DNA from: Nitrospirota bacterium
GTDB lineage: Bacteria; Nitrospirota; Thermodesulfovibrionia; UBA6902
Length of the DNA stretch: 64,000 nt
Direction: 5' to 3'
Assembly (NCBI GenBank): GCA_016234115.1
Contig: JACRHD010000049.1
Span: forward strand, 1 to 64,000
The position numbers and the translations under genes are program-made. The first letter of the stretch is position 1; each line of letters starts with the position of its first letter. Of this stretch, positions 17,933 through 26,032 are shown in pieces. The notes under the pieces were generated by a model. It was not told the DNA's origin and did not search any database. It worked only from the letters and a program-made list of their open reading frames with translations.

Positions 17933-18005
17933 GGCAGACCTGCGTGTCTGCCTGATTTAGCAGGAAGACACGCTACCATCCATACCGATAGCGATCTTCC
18001 TGCTA
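17933..18005. repeat. two adjacent inverted repeats
   Basis: GGCAGAC-CTGCGT-GTCTGCC (17933-17952) is followed by TAGCAGGAAGA / TCTTCCTGCTA (17958-17968 and 17995-18005), a perfect 11-bp dyad with a 26-base loop. The pair fills the gap between the leuC leader and the gene fragment at 18024. Nothing else recognisable is in 17764-18023. Confidence 0.6.
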
Positions 18006-18023
18006 TTTAATATGAACTATTAT

Positions 18024-18257
18024 TTATTTTGGGGCAGGCACGAATCCATGATTCTTTACAACGCCGTTTTCATCTAAAACAATAGAAAGCTCATCGCATT
18101 TTTCTTTTGACCCGGTATGGCCGATAGATGTAACGGTTATCATAGAACTGTCGGTCGTGCACTGTTTGTAGACAAAAAGCTCTTCCTTCCCCAATCTGGT
18201 AGATTTGTTAGGAGCGCCGAACCATACTAAAATTTGCGAACCTGTACCCCCCCTCTT
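18024..18257 (-). pseudogene. C-terminal fragment of a small exported protein (BamE/SmpA-like?)
   Basis: A minus-strand frame ending in TAA (18024-18026) encodes about 77 residues including VWFGAPNKSTRLGKEELFVY and ending VKNHGFVPAPK. It reads like genuine protein but has no start codon. A TGA lies in frame just upstream (about 18258-18260), and the junction contains a run of seven Gs. The fold pattern (GAPNK...LFVYKQ...LSIVLDENGVV) resembles the small outer-membrane BamE/SmpA family. A frameshift or truncation is the simplest reading. Confidence 0.5.
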
Positions 18258-18337
18258 GGTTCAAAACAACAAATGAATTTAATGAGATGCGCAGATATTA
18301 ACATGACCGACTGAATATTTGCAAATATCGCGGGATA

Positions 18338-18398
18338 ACCTGAGCTTATCGAAGGGCCTGCCATGACATGCTTGTCACCCTGAGCTTGTCGAAGTGTC
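18338..18398. repeat. CCTGAGCTTGTCGAAG inverted repeat
   Basis: Two copies of CCTGAGCTT(A/G)TCGAAG flank a short centre containing GACATGCTTGTCA. The same family is at 33820-33878 and inside 48587-48739. Beyond it, 18399-18595 holds no gene I can support. Confidence 0.7.
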
Positions 18399-18595
18399 CC
18401 CGGGGTCCACATAACTGGTCACTATGAGTTGAGACAGATATGGCTTTGCCTGAGATGTTCAGGACGATATTGAGTGAGCAAATTTACACGTGGCATTTTC
18501 TCCTGAAGAAGCAGGATCAATCCGATGTCCGGGTAAATATTACGGCATTGGAGCCGAGAGGCGCAATTGAGGTGTCGGACGGTGGTCCGGTGCTC

Positions 18596-19435
18596 TCAGC
18601 CCGCCAGTATCTCAAGCAGCCTGTCAAGCTCGTCGAGGGAATAATACTCGATCTCGATCTTCCCGCCCTTTTTGTTGGACTTGTGGAGGAGGCGGACCTT
18701 CGTCCCGAGGTTGTGCATCATCTTTTCTTCAAGGGAGGCGATCTGCGGGTCTTTGGGTTTCAGGAGCTTTGGGGATATCTTTGACGTCGAGCCCTTTTTG
18801 CATAAGGCCTCGGTCTCTCTGACGCTCAATCCATGTTTGATTACCTTGCCGGCGATTTCAATTTGCGCCCTCTCCTGTTCAACCTGCAGCAGCGCTTTTC
18901 CGTGACCGATGCTCAACGAGCCGTCCGCGAGCCATTTCCTGATCTCAAAGGGAAGTCTGAGAATTCGGAGATAATTGGTGACGGTCGCCCTGTCTTTTCC
19001 TACCTTTTTTGATATGTCGTCGTGAGTGAGTTTGAAATCATTTATCAGTCTCTGAAACGCCTCCGCTGTTTCAAGGGGGTTGAGGTCTTCTCTCTGGATA
19101 TTCTCGATAAGGGCCAGTTCGAGAGCGTCCTCAGGAGCGGCGTCTTTGACAATGGCCGGTATGCTTGCAAGGCCCGCTAACTTTGCGGCCCGCCATCTCC
19201 TCTCACCGGCGATAAGGTGGAAGGAACCGTCGTAGGCCTTTCTTACAATGACCGGCTGGATGATCCCCTTTTCTTTTATGGAGGCGACGAGTTCATTGAG
19301 GGCGGCATCGTTAAAGGTCCTTCTCGGCTGGTATTCATTCGGCGCTATCGCGTTTATGTTCAGTTCAAGTATCTCTTTCGCCTTTCCCTTTTCGGGGATC
19401 AGGGCGGAGAGACCTTTACCCAATGCCGGTTTCAT
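18596..19435 (-). CDS. parB: chromosome partitioning protein ParB
   Basis: It is a CTP-dependent DNA clamp that binds parS near the origin and loads SMC. The product is 279 residues. LIAGERRWRAAKLAGL (about 74-89) is the CTP-binding GERRxRA motif, ENIQREDLNPLETAEAF (about 113-129) is the second ParB box, and a helix-turn-helix (KVGKDRATVTNYLRI) follows. The C-terminal dimer helix ends at SLDELDRLLEILAG. It overlaps parA by 20 bases, so the two are co-translated. Confidence 0.95.
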   Translation of the reverse strand: MKPALGKGLSALIPEKGKAKEILELNINAIAPNEYQPRRTFNDAALNELVASIKEKGIIQPVIVRKAYDGSFHLIAGERRWRAAKLAGLASIPAIVKDAAPEDALELALIENIQREDLNPLETAEAFQRLINDFKLTHDDISKKVGKDRATVTNYLRILRLPFEIRKWLADGSLSIGHGKALLQVEQERAQIEIAGKVIKHGLSVRETEALCKKGSTSKISPKLLKPKDPQIASLEEKMMHNLGTKVRLLHKSNKKGGKIEIEYYSLDELDRLLEILAG

Positions 19436-20189
19436 TCGCCATTATCTCCTTTGCAAGTTCGACGTAGCTCTGCGCCCCTTTCGAGCGGACGTCATATAAT
19501 ATCACAGGCATGCCGTGGCTTGGGGCCTCGGCAAGGGTGACATTCCTCGGAATAATTGTTTTATAGACCTTGTCCCCGAAGTGTTTTTTTAATTCGTCGG
19601 AGACCTGATTGGCCAAGGAGTTCCTTCCGTCAAACATAGTCAACAGGATTCCCTCGATTTCGAGTGCGGGGTTGAAGGACTCCCTGATGAGATTGAAGGT
19701 CCTCAGCAGCATGCTGATGCCTTCAAGGGCGTAATATTCGCACTGCATGGGGACGAGCAGGCTGTCGGCGGCGACAAGGGCATTAAGCGTCAGCAGGCTG
19801 AGCGACGGGGGACAGTCTATGTAAATGTAATCGTATTGATGACGGACGGATTCAAGTGCCCGTTTGAGGATTGTTTCCCGGCCCTCTTTCACAGTAAGTT
19901 CAAGCTCTGCGCCGATCAGCTCTATATTCGAAGGAATAATCTTGAGAAATGGCAATGTGGTATCTCTGATAATGTCCTCAACAGTCTTGGTCCCGGTATA
20001 TAAATCATAAAGACTTACGTCGAGGCCGTCTTTGTCCAGGCCGAGTCCGCTGGTGGAGTTCCCCTGGGGGTCGGCGTCCACAAGCAGGATGCGCCTCTCA
20101 GCGGCGGCAAGGGACGCCGTAATGTTGACGGATGAAGTCGTCTTTCCGACCCCGCCCTTCTGGTTGGCTACCGCTGTTATTTTACCCAT
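19416..20189 (-). CDS. parA: chromosome partitioning ATPase ParA/Soj
   Basis: It is a dimeric ATPase that moves ParB-parS on the nucleoid. The product is 257 residues. The deviant Walker A QKGGVGKTTSSVN (about 9-21), the A' segment DADPQGNSTSGLG (about 39-51) and DCPPSLSLLTLNAL (about 124-137) are all intact. ATG 20189 is the start. No dnaA, gidA or other origin gene is in the window. Confidence 0.95.
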   Translation of the reverse strand: MGKITAVANQKGGVGKTTSSVNITASLAAAERRILLVDADPQGNSTSGLGLDKDGLDVSLYDLYTGTKTVEDIIRDTTLPFLKIIPSNIELIGAELELTVKEGRETILKRALESVRHQYDYIYIDCPPSLSLLTLNALVAADSLLVPMQCEYYALEGISMLLRTFNLIRESFNPALEIEGILLTMFDGRNSLANQVSDELKKHFGDKVYKTIIPRNVTLAEAPSHGMPVILYDVRSKGAQSYVELAKEIMANETGIG

Positions 20190-20195
20190 AGAAAG

Positions 20196-20230
20196 AAAAT
20201 TTGAAATTTGAAATTTGAGATTTGAAATTA
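20196..20230. repeat. AAATTTGAAATTTG tandem repeat
   Basis: Four near-identical 10-base units GAAATTTGAA lie between parA and the downstream gene. The same motif occurs at 60643-60678 and, diverged, inside ispE. Confidence 0.7.
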
Positions 20231-20234
20231 CTAA

Positions 20235-21383
20235 CTACGCCCCATCCTGTACGTACTTGAACCCCTTTTTGATCGAGAGTTCCGCCCTGGCAAGCTCTTT
20301 TCCCATATACGATGCGTGGCTGAGTTCCGAAATCCAGTTATTGTTGATGATTGTAAAGTATATCTCGCGGCTGTTTTTGCCTTCTATTTTCCTGAGCAGT
20401 TTATTGTCGTACGAATAGTGTTCAACAAGGATATTTCCGTCTTTCTTTGACGGCATGATCACGAAATATCCCGCTTTGTCCAGCTTGACCGCCTTGTCGT
20501 ATTTCCCGGCGGTCACTGTCGGAACAGCCGCGGCAGGCTTCCTGAGGGTCAGGGAAATGGCCGGCTTGGCTGCCGGCTGTGTGTTGCACTCACAACTGCA
20601 ACCGCAGCCCGTCGTCGCTGACTTTGCCTCCTGTGAAAGCTCCTTTACGGCCTTCGCTATCTTCCTCGTATCTTCGCATCCGATCATGTCCTTGAGCCGG
20701 ACCTGCTTTCTGAAGGCGGCAACGTCCGAAGGCGTTACGTTTTTGAGTATGGGTCTTCTGCCGCGCGAACCGACGACCCGCATGTCTTTGTCCACTCCGT
20801 TTTCCCATAGGGCCAGAAGGGTCTTGCCGCTCTGATGTCCTTCCGTGTCTTTTCCGGACAGAACAAGATACTTCAGCGCGGGGTTCGATATGACGTTCTT
20901 GACGATTTTATCTATCCCGATATTCTCCGTCTCAGTCTTGCCGACAATGCAGAGTCCGTCCGGCTTGAGCTTTGCAAGCTTTTCCTCAAGGTTGACGCTT
21001 GATAGTGTGGAAACAGCCACGGGGGCCGCTTTATCCAGCACCGTATATTCGCCTTCGACAGGGGGCCACGAGTTAACGCTGATCTTTATCTCGCAGCTCG
21101 ACAGCGTCGATGACGCCAGGGCGGGATATTTCACGGTCAGGATGGTCATGGCCTCCGGAGGAATGCAATACTTGCACCCGAAACAGGGATATTCCTGCGG
21201 CTCAAGCTGCGAAGACCATTCATCGACGCTCTTCAGCAACTCCCCGGCATCCTTCATTTTCAATAGCGGCAGGGAGGCCTTAAGGTTCTCCAGCGTTCCC
21301 CTCATACAGCCGCATTTTCTGCACCTGGAGAGCTTCATCCCCCGCAGAATTTCGGAATGGACTTTCGTGAATGTGGAATTCAT
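20235..21383 (-). CDS. Cys-rich DUF4346 / MtrA-like protein
   Basis: The product is 382 residues. The N-terminus holds CRKCGCMRGTLENL and CFGCKYC, which suit a metal or Fe-S site. Residues about 165-245 (LVLSGKDTEGHQSGKTLLAL, then VVGSRGRRPILKNV and FRKQVRLKDMIGCEDTRKI) match the corrinoid-protein-like domain shared with methanogen methyltransferase subunit MtrA and DUF4346. A Cys-rich linker (TGCGCSCEC) joins it to a C-terminal domain of about 100 residues. No methanopterin genes are nearby, so a methyltransferase role is unproven. The ATG at 21383 is chosen; a TTG at 21422 and an ATG at 21338 are alternatives. Confidence 0.75.
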   Translation of the reverse strand: MNSTFTKVHSEILRGMKLSRCRKCGCMRGTLENLKASLPLLKMKDAGELLKSVDEWSSQLEPQEYPCFGCKYCIPPEAMTILTVKYPALASSTLSSCEIKISVNSWPPVEGEYTVLDKAAPVAVSTLSSVNLEEKLAKLKPDGLCIVGKTETENIGIDKIVKNVISNPALKYLVLSGKDTEGHQSGKTLLALWENGVDKDMRVVGSRGRRPILKNVTPSDVAAFRKQVRLKDMIGCEDTRKIAKAVKELSQEAKSATTGCGCSCECNTQPAAKPAISLTLRKPAAAVPTVTAGKYDKAVKLDKAGYFVIMPSKKDGNILVEHYSYDNKLLRKIEGKNSREIYFTIINNNWISELSHASYMGKELARAELSIKKGFKYVQDGA

Positions 21384-21480
21384 GAAGGTATTATGAATGA
21401 TGAAGGTGAAAAACTTCAACACAAGAGGAAAACCGCAGCGACAACCCGATGGCTGACCCGCATTGCAGGAAGGCGTGTAT

Positions 21481-21583
21481 TAGTGATGAAGGCATGAAGT
21501 GATGGAGTGAACGGATAACATAACAACGGAATTCAAGGTATTTTCACTTCATCACTTCCGCGCTTCATGGCTTCATCACTCTT
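21481..21583. repeat. palindromic repeat (GTGATGAAGGCATGAAGTGA arms)
   Basis: The left arm is TAGTGATGAAGGCATGAAGT and the right arm CGCTTCATGGCTTCATCACT, with a secondary TTCACTTCATCACTTC block. It is a single copy in this window but has the same plan as the other long-arm repeats. It lies in the shared upstream region of the DUF4346 gene and the histidine kinase. Confidence 0.65.
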
Positions 21584-21631
21584 CTTTGGGGTATAATAAA
21601 TAGTGCCGCAACGCTGCCGGGGAAATATTTG

Positions 21632-23158
21632 ATGGCCCCTTATAAAGAAGAAGCAAAGCTTTTACGGGAAAAAGTCAGGAAGTGTCTGGAAGCTACGGAC
21701 ATTGCCTTTATTATTCTCAGGGTCATAATCTTTTGCGGCGGCATCGGCTGGCTTCTGTTCGCCGGCATTTCTTATGAAACCTTCACTTATGTCAGCAGTA
21801 TCTTCAGTTATTTCTTAATCTACAGCATCTTTATATATATCTGGCTCTTCATCTCTCCTCAAAGGAAAAAAATCATTTACGGGACCGCTCTCTTGTTCGA
21901 CCTGTTGTATACGTCGCTGCTCGTCAGGGTGACCGGGGGGGTAGAAAGTTCTTTTTTCAACGGGTTCTATTTAATAACGGCCCTTTATTCTTTTTATTTC
22001 GGACTTGTTCCCGGCGCCGTCATTGCCTCGGTCTCAGCAATATTGTATTTTGTAAGCTGCAGCGGCGACTGCTCGGTACTTCACTGGACTGATTTTTCCG
22101 TCAGGATTTCATTTTTATTTTTGTTGGCAGTTCCCCTCGGGCTGCTTTCCCAGAAACTGAAAAAAGACAAGCAGAAGATAGAGAACCTGAATAAGGACCT
22201 CGAAGTCTACATCGAAGAGCTGGGAAGCGTTCAGGAGAAACTTGTTCAGGGTGAAAAACTGTCCGCCCTCGGCAGGCTTACCGCAGACGTGGCCCATGAA
22301 ATAAGGAACCCTTTAACGTCGATCGGGGGTTTTGCGAGACGTCTCGACAAGATATTGTCAAAGGGTTCGCGGGAGAAGGGATACGCGGAGATCGTGGTCT
22401 CTGAAGTCAACAGGCTCGAAAGGATACTGAGAGACGTGCTTTCATTCTCAAGAGAAGAAAAATATAACATGGACTGTCAGGACATAACCGGGGCCATAGA
22501 AGAATCCGTCAGGACCTTTGCCGGAATATGCAATGATCAGAAGATACGCATCGAACAGGACCTGGCCGACCCGCTGCCGCAGATTCTGATCGACAGGGAC
22601 CAGGTGAGACAGGCGGTAAACAATCTTGTTTCCAACGCCATTGATGTCATGCCGAAAGGGGGGAGGCTCGGCATTAAGACCTATATGGAGGATATATACG
22701 GGGTAAGCTATGTCGTTGTGGAAGTTGCCGACACGGGTCCGGGTATGCCGGAAGAAGCGCTGCACAGGGTTTTTGAGCCCTTCTTTACAACAAAAGAGAT
22801 CGGCGTGGGCACAGGTCTCGGTCTGGCGATCTGTAAGAAAATTATCGATGAGCACAACGGACTGATATTCGTAAAAAGTGAATTAGGGAAGGGAACGGCG
22901 TTCAGGATGTTTTTCCCTTATCAGAGCGCGGAAAACGGCGCCAGGATAAAGTGCTGGGAATTCCATAAGTGCGGCGTGGAAAATGCGGAAGGGGCCGCAA
23001 ATATGAGGTGTCCGGCCTATCCTAATTACGGGCGCATATGCTGGGCGGTGGCCGGGACTTTTTGCGGCAAGAAGGTCAGCGGGGCAATTGCCCAGAAACT
23101 CGGCAATTGCAGGAAGTGCAGCTTCTACCAGAGGGTCGCAATTCAAAAGGATGTTTAA
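21632..23158 (+). CDS. membrane sensor histidine kinase with C-terminal two-CW domain
   Basis: The product is 508 residues. About six hydrophobic helices (residues 25-180) form a membrane sensor, followed by a short coiled coil. A HisKA domain with HEIRNPLTSIGGFARRL (phospho-acceptor His near 225) and an HATPase with NLVSNAIDVM, ADTGPGMPEEA and GVGTGLGLAIC follow. The last 70 residues have CWEFHKCG, CPAYPNYGRICWAVAGTFCG and CRKCSFY, the two-CW Cys-rich domain known from kinases of anaerobes and proposed to bind metal or sense redox state. ATG 21632 follows GGGGAAA. No response regulator is adjacent. Confidence 0.9.
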   Translation: MAPYKEEAKLLREKVRKCLEATDIAFIILRVIIFCGGIGWLLFAGISYETFTYVSSIFSYFLIYSIFIYIWLFISPQRKKIIYGTALLFDLLYTSLLVRVTGGVESSFFNGFYLITALYSFYFGLVPGAVIASVSAILYFVSCSGDCSVLHWTDFSVRISFLFLLAVPLGLLSQKLKKDKQKIENLNKDLEVYIEELGSVQEKLVQGEKLSALGRLTADVAHEIRNPLTSIGGFARRLDKILSKGSREKGYAEIVVSEVNRLERILRDVLSFSREEKYNMDCQDITGAIEESVRTFAGICNDQKIRIEQDLADPLPQILIDRDQVRQAVNNLVSNAIDVMPKGGRLGIKTYMEDIYGVSYVVVEVADTGPGMPEEALHRVFEPFFTTKEIGVGTGLGLAICKKIIDEHNGLIFVKSELGKGTAFRMFFPYQSAENGARIKCWEFHKCGVENAEGAANMRCPAYPNYGRICWAVAGTFCGKKVSGAIAQKLGNCRKCSFYQRVAIQKDV

Positions 23159-23160
23159 AT

Positions 23161-23247
23161 ACGTAGTCAGCAGCAAGCAGTTGGTAGTTAGGGGAAGAAT
23201 TTTGGTCCTCATCCCTTAACTACTAACTACTTACTACTAACTACCTT
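23161..23247. repeat. palindromic repeat (GTAGTTAGTAGTAAG family)
   Basis: The right arm TTAACTACTAACTACTTACT closely matches that at 11872-11900. The left arm is GTAGTCAGCAGCAAGCAG. It fills the gap between the kinase and tRNA-Met. Confidence 0.7.
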
Positions 23248-23326
23248 TTATTCCTCCGATGAACCTGACGGAGTTTACTTTTGCAGGCGTTTTATCATAG
23301 AATGTCATGTTTGAAATTTAACTGAA

Positions 23327-23402
23327 GGGCCCATAGCTCAGTTGGTAGAGCTACCGGCTCATAACCGGTTGGTCCCAGGTTCGAGTCCTGGTGGGCCCAC
23401 CA
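23327..23402 (+). tRNA. tRNA with CAU anticodon (tRNA-Met, elongator)
   Basis: Acceptor GGGCCCA pairs with TGGGCCC, discriminator A, and CCA is encoded (23400-23402). D arm GCTC-AGTTGGTA-GAGC, anticodon arm ACCGG-CTCATAA-CCGGT and T arm CCAGG-TTCGAGT-CCTGG are all good. The first acceptor pair is normal, so it is not the initiator. A lysidine-modified isoleucine tRNA (Ile2) also carries CAU and cannot be excluded; no tilS is visible here. Confidence 0.9.
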
Positions 23403-23406
23403 ATAT

Positions 23407-23461
23407 AGAGTCAAGAGTTATGAGTCAAGAGTTATGTAGGGCGGGTTTCAAACCCGCCCGT
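23407..23461. repeat. GAGTCAAGAGTTATG direct repeat plus GTAGGGCGGG hairpin
   Basis: Two direct copies of GAGTCAAGAGTTATG (single-armed form of the tRNA-linked repeat) run into the dyad GGGCGGGTTT-C-AAACCCGCCC of the GTAGGGGC family. The composite sits just before the zinc-ribbon gene. Confidence 0.7.
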
Positions 23462-23475
23462 GAACGGAGGGGAAA

Positions 23476-24207
23476 TTGAATGAACAGTTAAAACTTCTGA
23501 TTGAGCTGCAGGAGATAGACACTGTCATCCTGTCGATAGCCGATAAGATCGAATCGCTTCCGGGTAGGCTGGAGCAGTACAGGGCTCCGTTCAAAGAGGC
23601 CGATAATGCCCTTCAAAAGATAAAGACGCAATTTGAGGCGTTAAGCAAGAGCAGAAAGAACAAGGAATCGGAAGCTGAGGAGCTTCAGGAGAAGATCAAT
23701 AAACTCAAAACTAAAAGCAAAGAGATCAAGACAAACAAGGAATATGAGGCCTTTCTGAAAGAAATAGAAGGGTTTGAAAAAGTGAAGTTCAAGCTTGAGG
23801 ATGAGATCCTCTCTATGATGGAATCACTGGAAGCGCTCACGAAAGAGTTAAAGAAGGAAGAGTTGAAAGTCGGTAAGGCGCAAGAGGAGCTCAAACAGCA
23901 GGAAAAGGCCGTTGAAGACGAGAAAATTAAGTTTCATGCGGAGATGGAGACGAACAAGGTCAGGCGCAAGGAATTCGTCGCAAAGATAGAGGGCGATCTT
24001 TATGAGCAATATATGAACCTCCTGAAGCGGTCCGGGGGGGCGGCGGTTGTTCAGACCAGCAACGAAATCTGTCTCGGCTGTAATAGAAATATCCCCCCCC
24101 AGCAATATAACGATATCAAAAAGAACGAGAATATTTTCACCTGCTATTATTGCAAGAGGTTCCTCTATTTTAAAGAGCGGGAAGGCGATAAGCCGCAGAG
24201 TCACTGA
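23476..24207 (+). CDS. coiled-coil protein with C-terminal C4 zinc ribbon (CT398/DUF164 type)
   Basis: The product is 243 residues. Most of it is a long Lys/Glu-rich coiled coil (about 10-170), ending in a four-Cys zinc ribbon, CLGCNRNIPPQ...CYYCKRFLY (about 197-230). The family is widespread, often beside RNase H or rpoN genes, with nucleic-acid or flagellar links proposed but no firm function. The start is TTG 23476 with GGAGGGG 5 bases ahead. The next gene is an RNase HI-like protein, the common partner. Confidence 0.87.
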   Translation: MNEQLKLLIELQEIDTVILSIADKIESLPGRLEQYRAPFKEADNALQKIKTQFEALSKSRKNKESEAEELQEKINKLKTKSKEIKTNKEYEAFLKEIEGFEKVKFKLEDEILSMMESLEALTKELKKEELKVGKAQEELKQQEKAVEDEKIKFHAEMETNKVRRKEFVAKIEGDLYEQYMNLLKRSGGAAVVQTSNEICLGCNRNIPPQQYNDIKKNENIFTCYYCKRFLYFKEREGDKPQSH

Positions 24208-24225
24208 GACACAGAGAAAAATAAT

Positions 24226-24319
24226 AAGTTAGAAGTGAGAAATAGGAAGTAGAAAGTTTGTCAGTATTTTTTATTTCTCTGATCCGACTTCTCACTTCCA
24301 TCTTCCCACTTCTAACTTG
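24226..24319. repeat. palindromic repeat (GTTAGAAGTGAGAAATAG arms)
   Basis: AAGTTAGAAGTGAGAAATAG and CACTTCCATCTTCCCACTTC form the two arms. Just ahead (24201-24215) is a lone arm of the CACAGAG family, so two repeat families abut here. Confidence 0.65.
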
Positions 24320-24358
24320 ACTCTCGGTCTATGCGGTTATTTATTTCAGCGAGTTCCG

Positions 24359-24838
24359 ATGAAAGGGAAAATTCAACAAAACGAAATTCAGCCGGATTTG
24401 TTTGATGCCGTATATGCGGAGATGTACTGCGACGGCGCGTCAAGCGGCAACCCCGGTCCTTCCGGAATAGGGGTGGTAATCAACATTGCCAGCAGAGATA
24501 AGCGACTCACCGGCAAAGACGGGAGTCACAGGATATCGGAATATATAGGAATAGCCACGAACAATGTTGCGGAGTATTCCGCACTGCTGAAAGGGCTTGA
24601 AACGGCAATGTCTTTAGGAATAAAGAACATAAAGATCTTTATGGATTCCGAGTTGATGGCGAGGCAGATAAACGGGATTTACAGAGTCAAAAACGAGAAG
24701 TTGATACCTCTGTGGACGAGGGCCATGAAGATTTTGAGGGAGTTCTCTCATTACGATGTTTCTCATATTCCAAGAGAGATGAACATGGAAGCCGATTCGC
24801 TTGCAAGACGCGCCGTCAGCGCCGGAAGAGAGAAATAA
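24359..24838 (+). CDS. RNase HI-family protein
   Basis: It is predicted to cleave RNA in RNA-DNA hybrids. The product is 159 residues. MYCDGASSGNPGPSGIGVVI (about 23-42) holds the first catalytic Asp, NNVAEYSALLKGLETA the Glu, FMDSELMARQING the second Asp, and REMNMEADSLARRA the last. This is the short bacterial/archaeal RNase HI branch without the basic protrusion, as in YpdQ-like proteins. An upstream TTG at 24317 is in frame but lies in the repeat; the ATG at 24359 is preferred. Confidence 0.88.
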   Translation: MKGKIQQNEIQPDLFDAVYAEMYCDGASSGNPGPSGIGVVINIASRDKRLTGKDGSHRISEYIGIATNNVAEYSALLKGLETAMSLGIKNIKIFMDSELMARQINGIYRVKNEKLIPLWTRAMKILREFSHYDVSHIPREMNMEADSLARRAVSAGREK

Positions 24839-24868
24839 GCCCCCCCTGGGTATCAGGATTTTTTTAGC

Positions 24869-24898
24869 TGGACAGACCCCTGTTCGACCTGTTATAAT
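24869..24898 (+). promoter_or_regulatory. strong sigma-70 promoter
   Basis: TGGACA (24869-24874) and TATAAT (24893-24898) have an 18-base spacer. The predicted start is near 24905. No coding frame begins within the next 300 bases, and a terminator follows at 25108. Confidence 0.65.
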
Positions 24899-24904
24899 GA
24901 ACAC

Positions 24905-25136
24905 ATATTTCACCTTGAACTTCTCAGGAAGTTAACTTCGGGGTCATAAAACAGAGGAAAGCCGGATTTACAGTAATACTTTATCCTTGGGATTAAACTT
25001 ATTAAAAACAAAGGAAATTTAAAACTCGTTATTTTAAAAAGACAGGATTTGATTGCAGCGGCGGCGGTTTACCCCCCCAATATACGTTGGGCATTCGGCT
25101 TAACAAAAGGGCGGTGTTTTACCCCGCCCTTTTTTT
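24905..25136 (+). ncRNA. candidate small RNA, about 230 nt, family unknown
   Basis: It is bounded by a consensus promoter and an intrinsic terminator, with no convincing coding frame. AAGCCG (about 24959) can pair with CGGCTT (about 25096) to close a large domain, and it contains the small dyads GAAGTTAACTTC and CCCAA-TATACG-TTGGG. It does not match tmRNA, SRP RNA or RNase P RNA as far as I can tell. 6S RNA is a length-compatible possibility that I cannot confirm. Confidence 0.5.
25108..25136 (+). terminator. intrinsic terminator
   Basis: AGGGCGG (25108-25114) and CCGCCCT (25124-25130) form a 7-bp stem with a 9-base loop and a run of seven Ts. It ends the candidate small RNA unit. Confidence 0.85.
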
Positions 25137-25165
25137 GTAATTATTTTTTACAGTGGCTTCTGGCG

Positions 25166-25194
25166 TAAGGGCAACCCGGCGGGTCGCCCCCACA
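25166..25194. repeat. GTAGGGGC-family palindrome
   Basis: GTAAGGGCAACCCGGCGGGT followed by CGCCCCCAC is one copy of the 28-29-base family. It ends 15 bases before the DedA start. Confidence 0.75.
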
Positions 25195-25209
25195 GAGCGA
25201 GGATAAGAC

Positions 25210-25830
25210 ATGCATGAATTGATTATGTGGCTGGTCAATACAATCGGCGTTTTCGGCTATCCCGGCATTTTCTTACTAATGGCTATGGAAAGCTCGGTGA
25301 TTCCTGTACCCAGCGAACTGGTAATGCCGCCGGCAGGGTATCTTGCCCAGCAAGGTAAGATGAGCATATGGATTGCCATTTTCTGGGGGACGGCGGGGAG
25401 CCTTGTGGGCGCCTACGCCAACTATTTTGCCTCGCACTATCTCGGCAGGCCTCTCCTTCTCAAGTACGGCAAGTACGTCGGGATCACAGAATCAAAGTTT
25501 GCCAGGGTAGAAAAGTATTTCCAGGACCACGGTGAGATATCTACCTTTATCGGAAGATTACTGCCTGTGGTGAGGCACCTGATTTCACTCCCGGCCGGGC
25601 TTGCCGGGATGAACCACTTCAAGTTCACTTTCTATACTCTGGCAGGCGCAGGCATCTGGGTGACGATCCTGACGTATATCGGTTACTTCCTCGGCGCGAA
25701 CCAGGAGCTGATCATGAAATATTCCCACCAGGCCCTGATCGGCGTCGTCATCTTCAGTATTGTCATTATCTATTTCTATGTCCGGGCGCATAAAAAGAAA
25801 AGCCTGAGAGCAGTGTCCCTCGATAAATAA
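25210..25830 (+). CDS. DedA/SNARE-associated family membrane protein
   Basis: The product is 206 residues, an inner-membrane protein. ESSVIPVPSELVMPPAG (about 27-43) and FIGRLLPVVRHLISLPAGL (about 115-133) are the acidic and Arg-containing signatures of DedA proteins. Some members flip polyprenyl phosphate or phosphatidylethanolamine lipids and support proton-motive force. The start ATG follows GAGGAT. It is monocistronic. Confidence 0.92.
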   Translation: MHELIMWLVNTIGVFGYPGIFLLMAMESSVIPVPSELVMPPAGYLAQQGKMSIWIAIFWGTAGSLVGAYANYFASHYLGRPLLLKYGKYVGITESKFARVEKYFQDHGEISTFIGRLLPVVRHLISLPAGLAGMNHFKFTFYTLAGAGIWVTILTYIGYFLGANQELIMKYSHQALIGVVIFSIVIIYFYVRAHKKKSLRAVSLDK

Positions 25831-25864
25831 TGGCGCAGGGTTAGTCCGAGCTTTATTGAACCCC

Positions 25865-25962
25865 GTAGCGCCCTCATTTACTGGGGGCGGGAGATTGGTG
25901 TGAACCCGTCAATTAAATAAACCCGTTAGTTAAATATCGAAGGGGGTAAACCCCGACGCTAC
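25865..25962. repeat. GTAGCGCCCTC...CCCCGACGCTAC palindromic repeat
   Basis: GTAGCGCCCTCATTTA at one end and GGTAAACCCCGACGCTAC at the other. Two more copies lie at 33030-33093 and 44063-44122. This copy has a longer AT-rich centre. Confidence 0.75.
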
Positions 25963-25973
25963 GTTTAGGACAT

Positions 25974-26017
25974 CCAAAAAAGCAAGAGCGCCGGGAAGGC
26001 AAATCCCCGGCGCTCTT
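25974..26017 (-). terminator. intrinsic terminator of ppdK
   Basis: On the minus strand AAGAGCGCCGGG pairs perfectly with CCCGGCGCTCTT (12 bp, 10-base loop), followed by GCTTTTTT. It lies 16 bases beyond the ppdK stop. Confidence 0.88.
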
Positions 26018-26032
26018 GATGTATAACAGAAT

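Noticed and set aside
18440-18784. Plus-strand frame overlapping the parB end
   Set aside because: Half of it is antisense to parB, and the remainder shows no recognisable protein; kept only as unexplained sequence.
19416-20189. Replication origin near parAB
   Set aside because: No dnaA, gidA or rnpA genes and no obvious cluster of DnaA boxes were found nearby.
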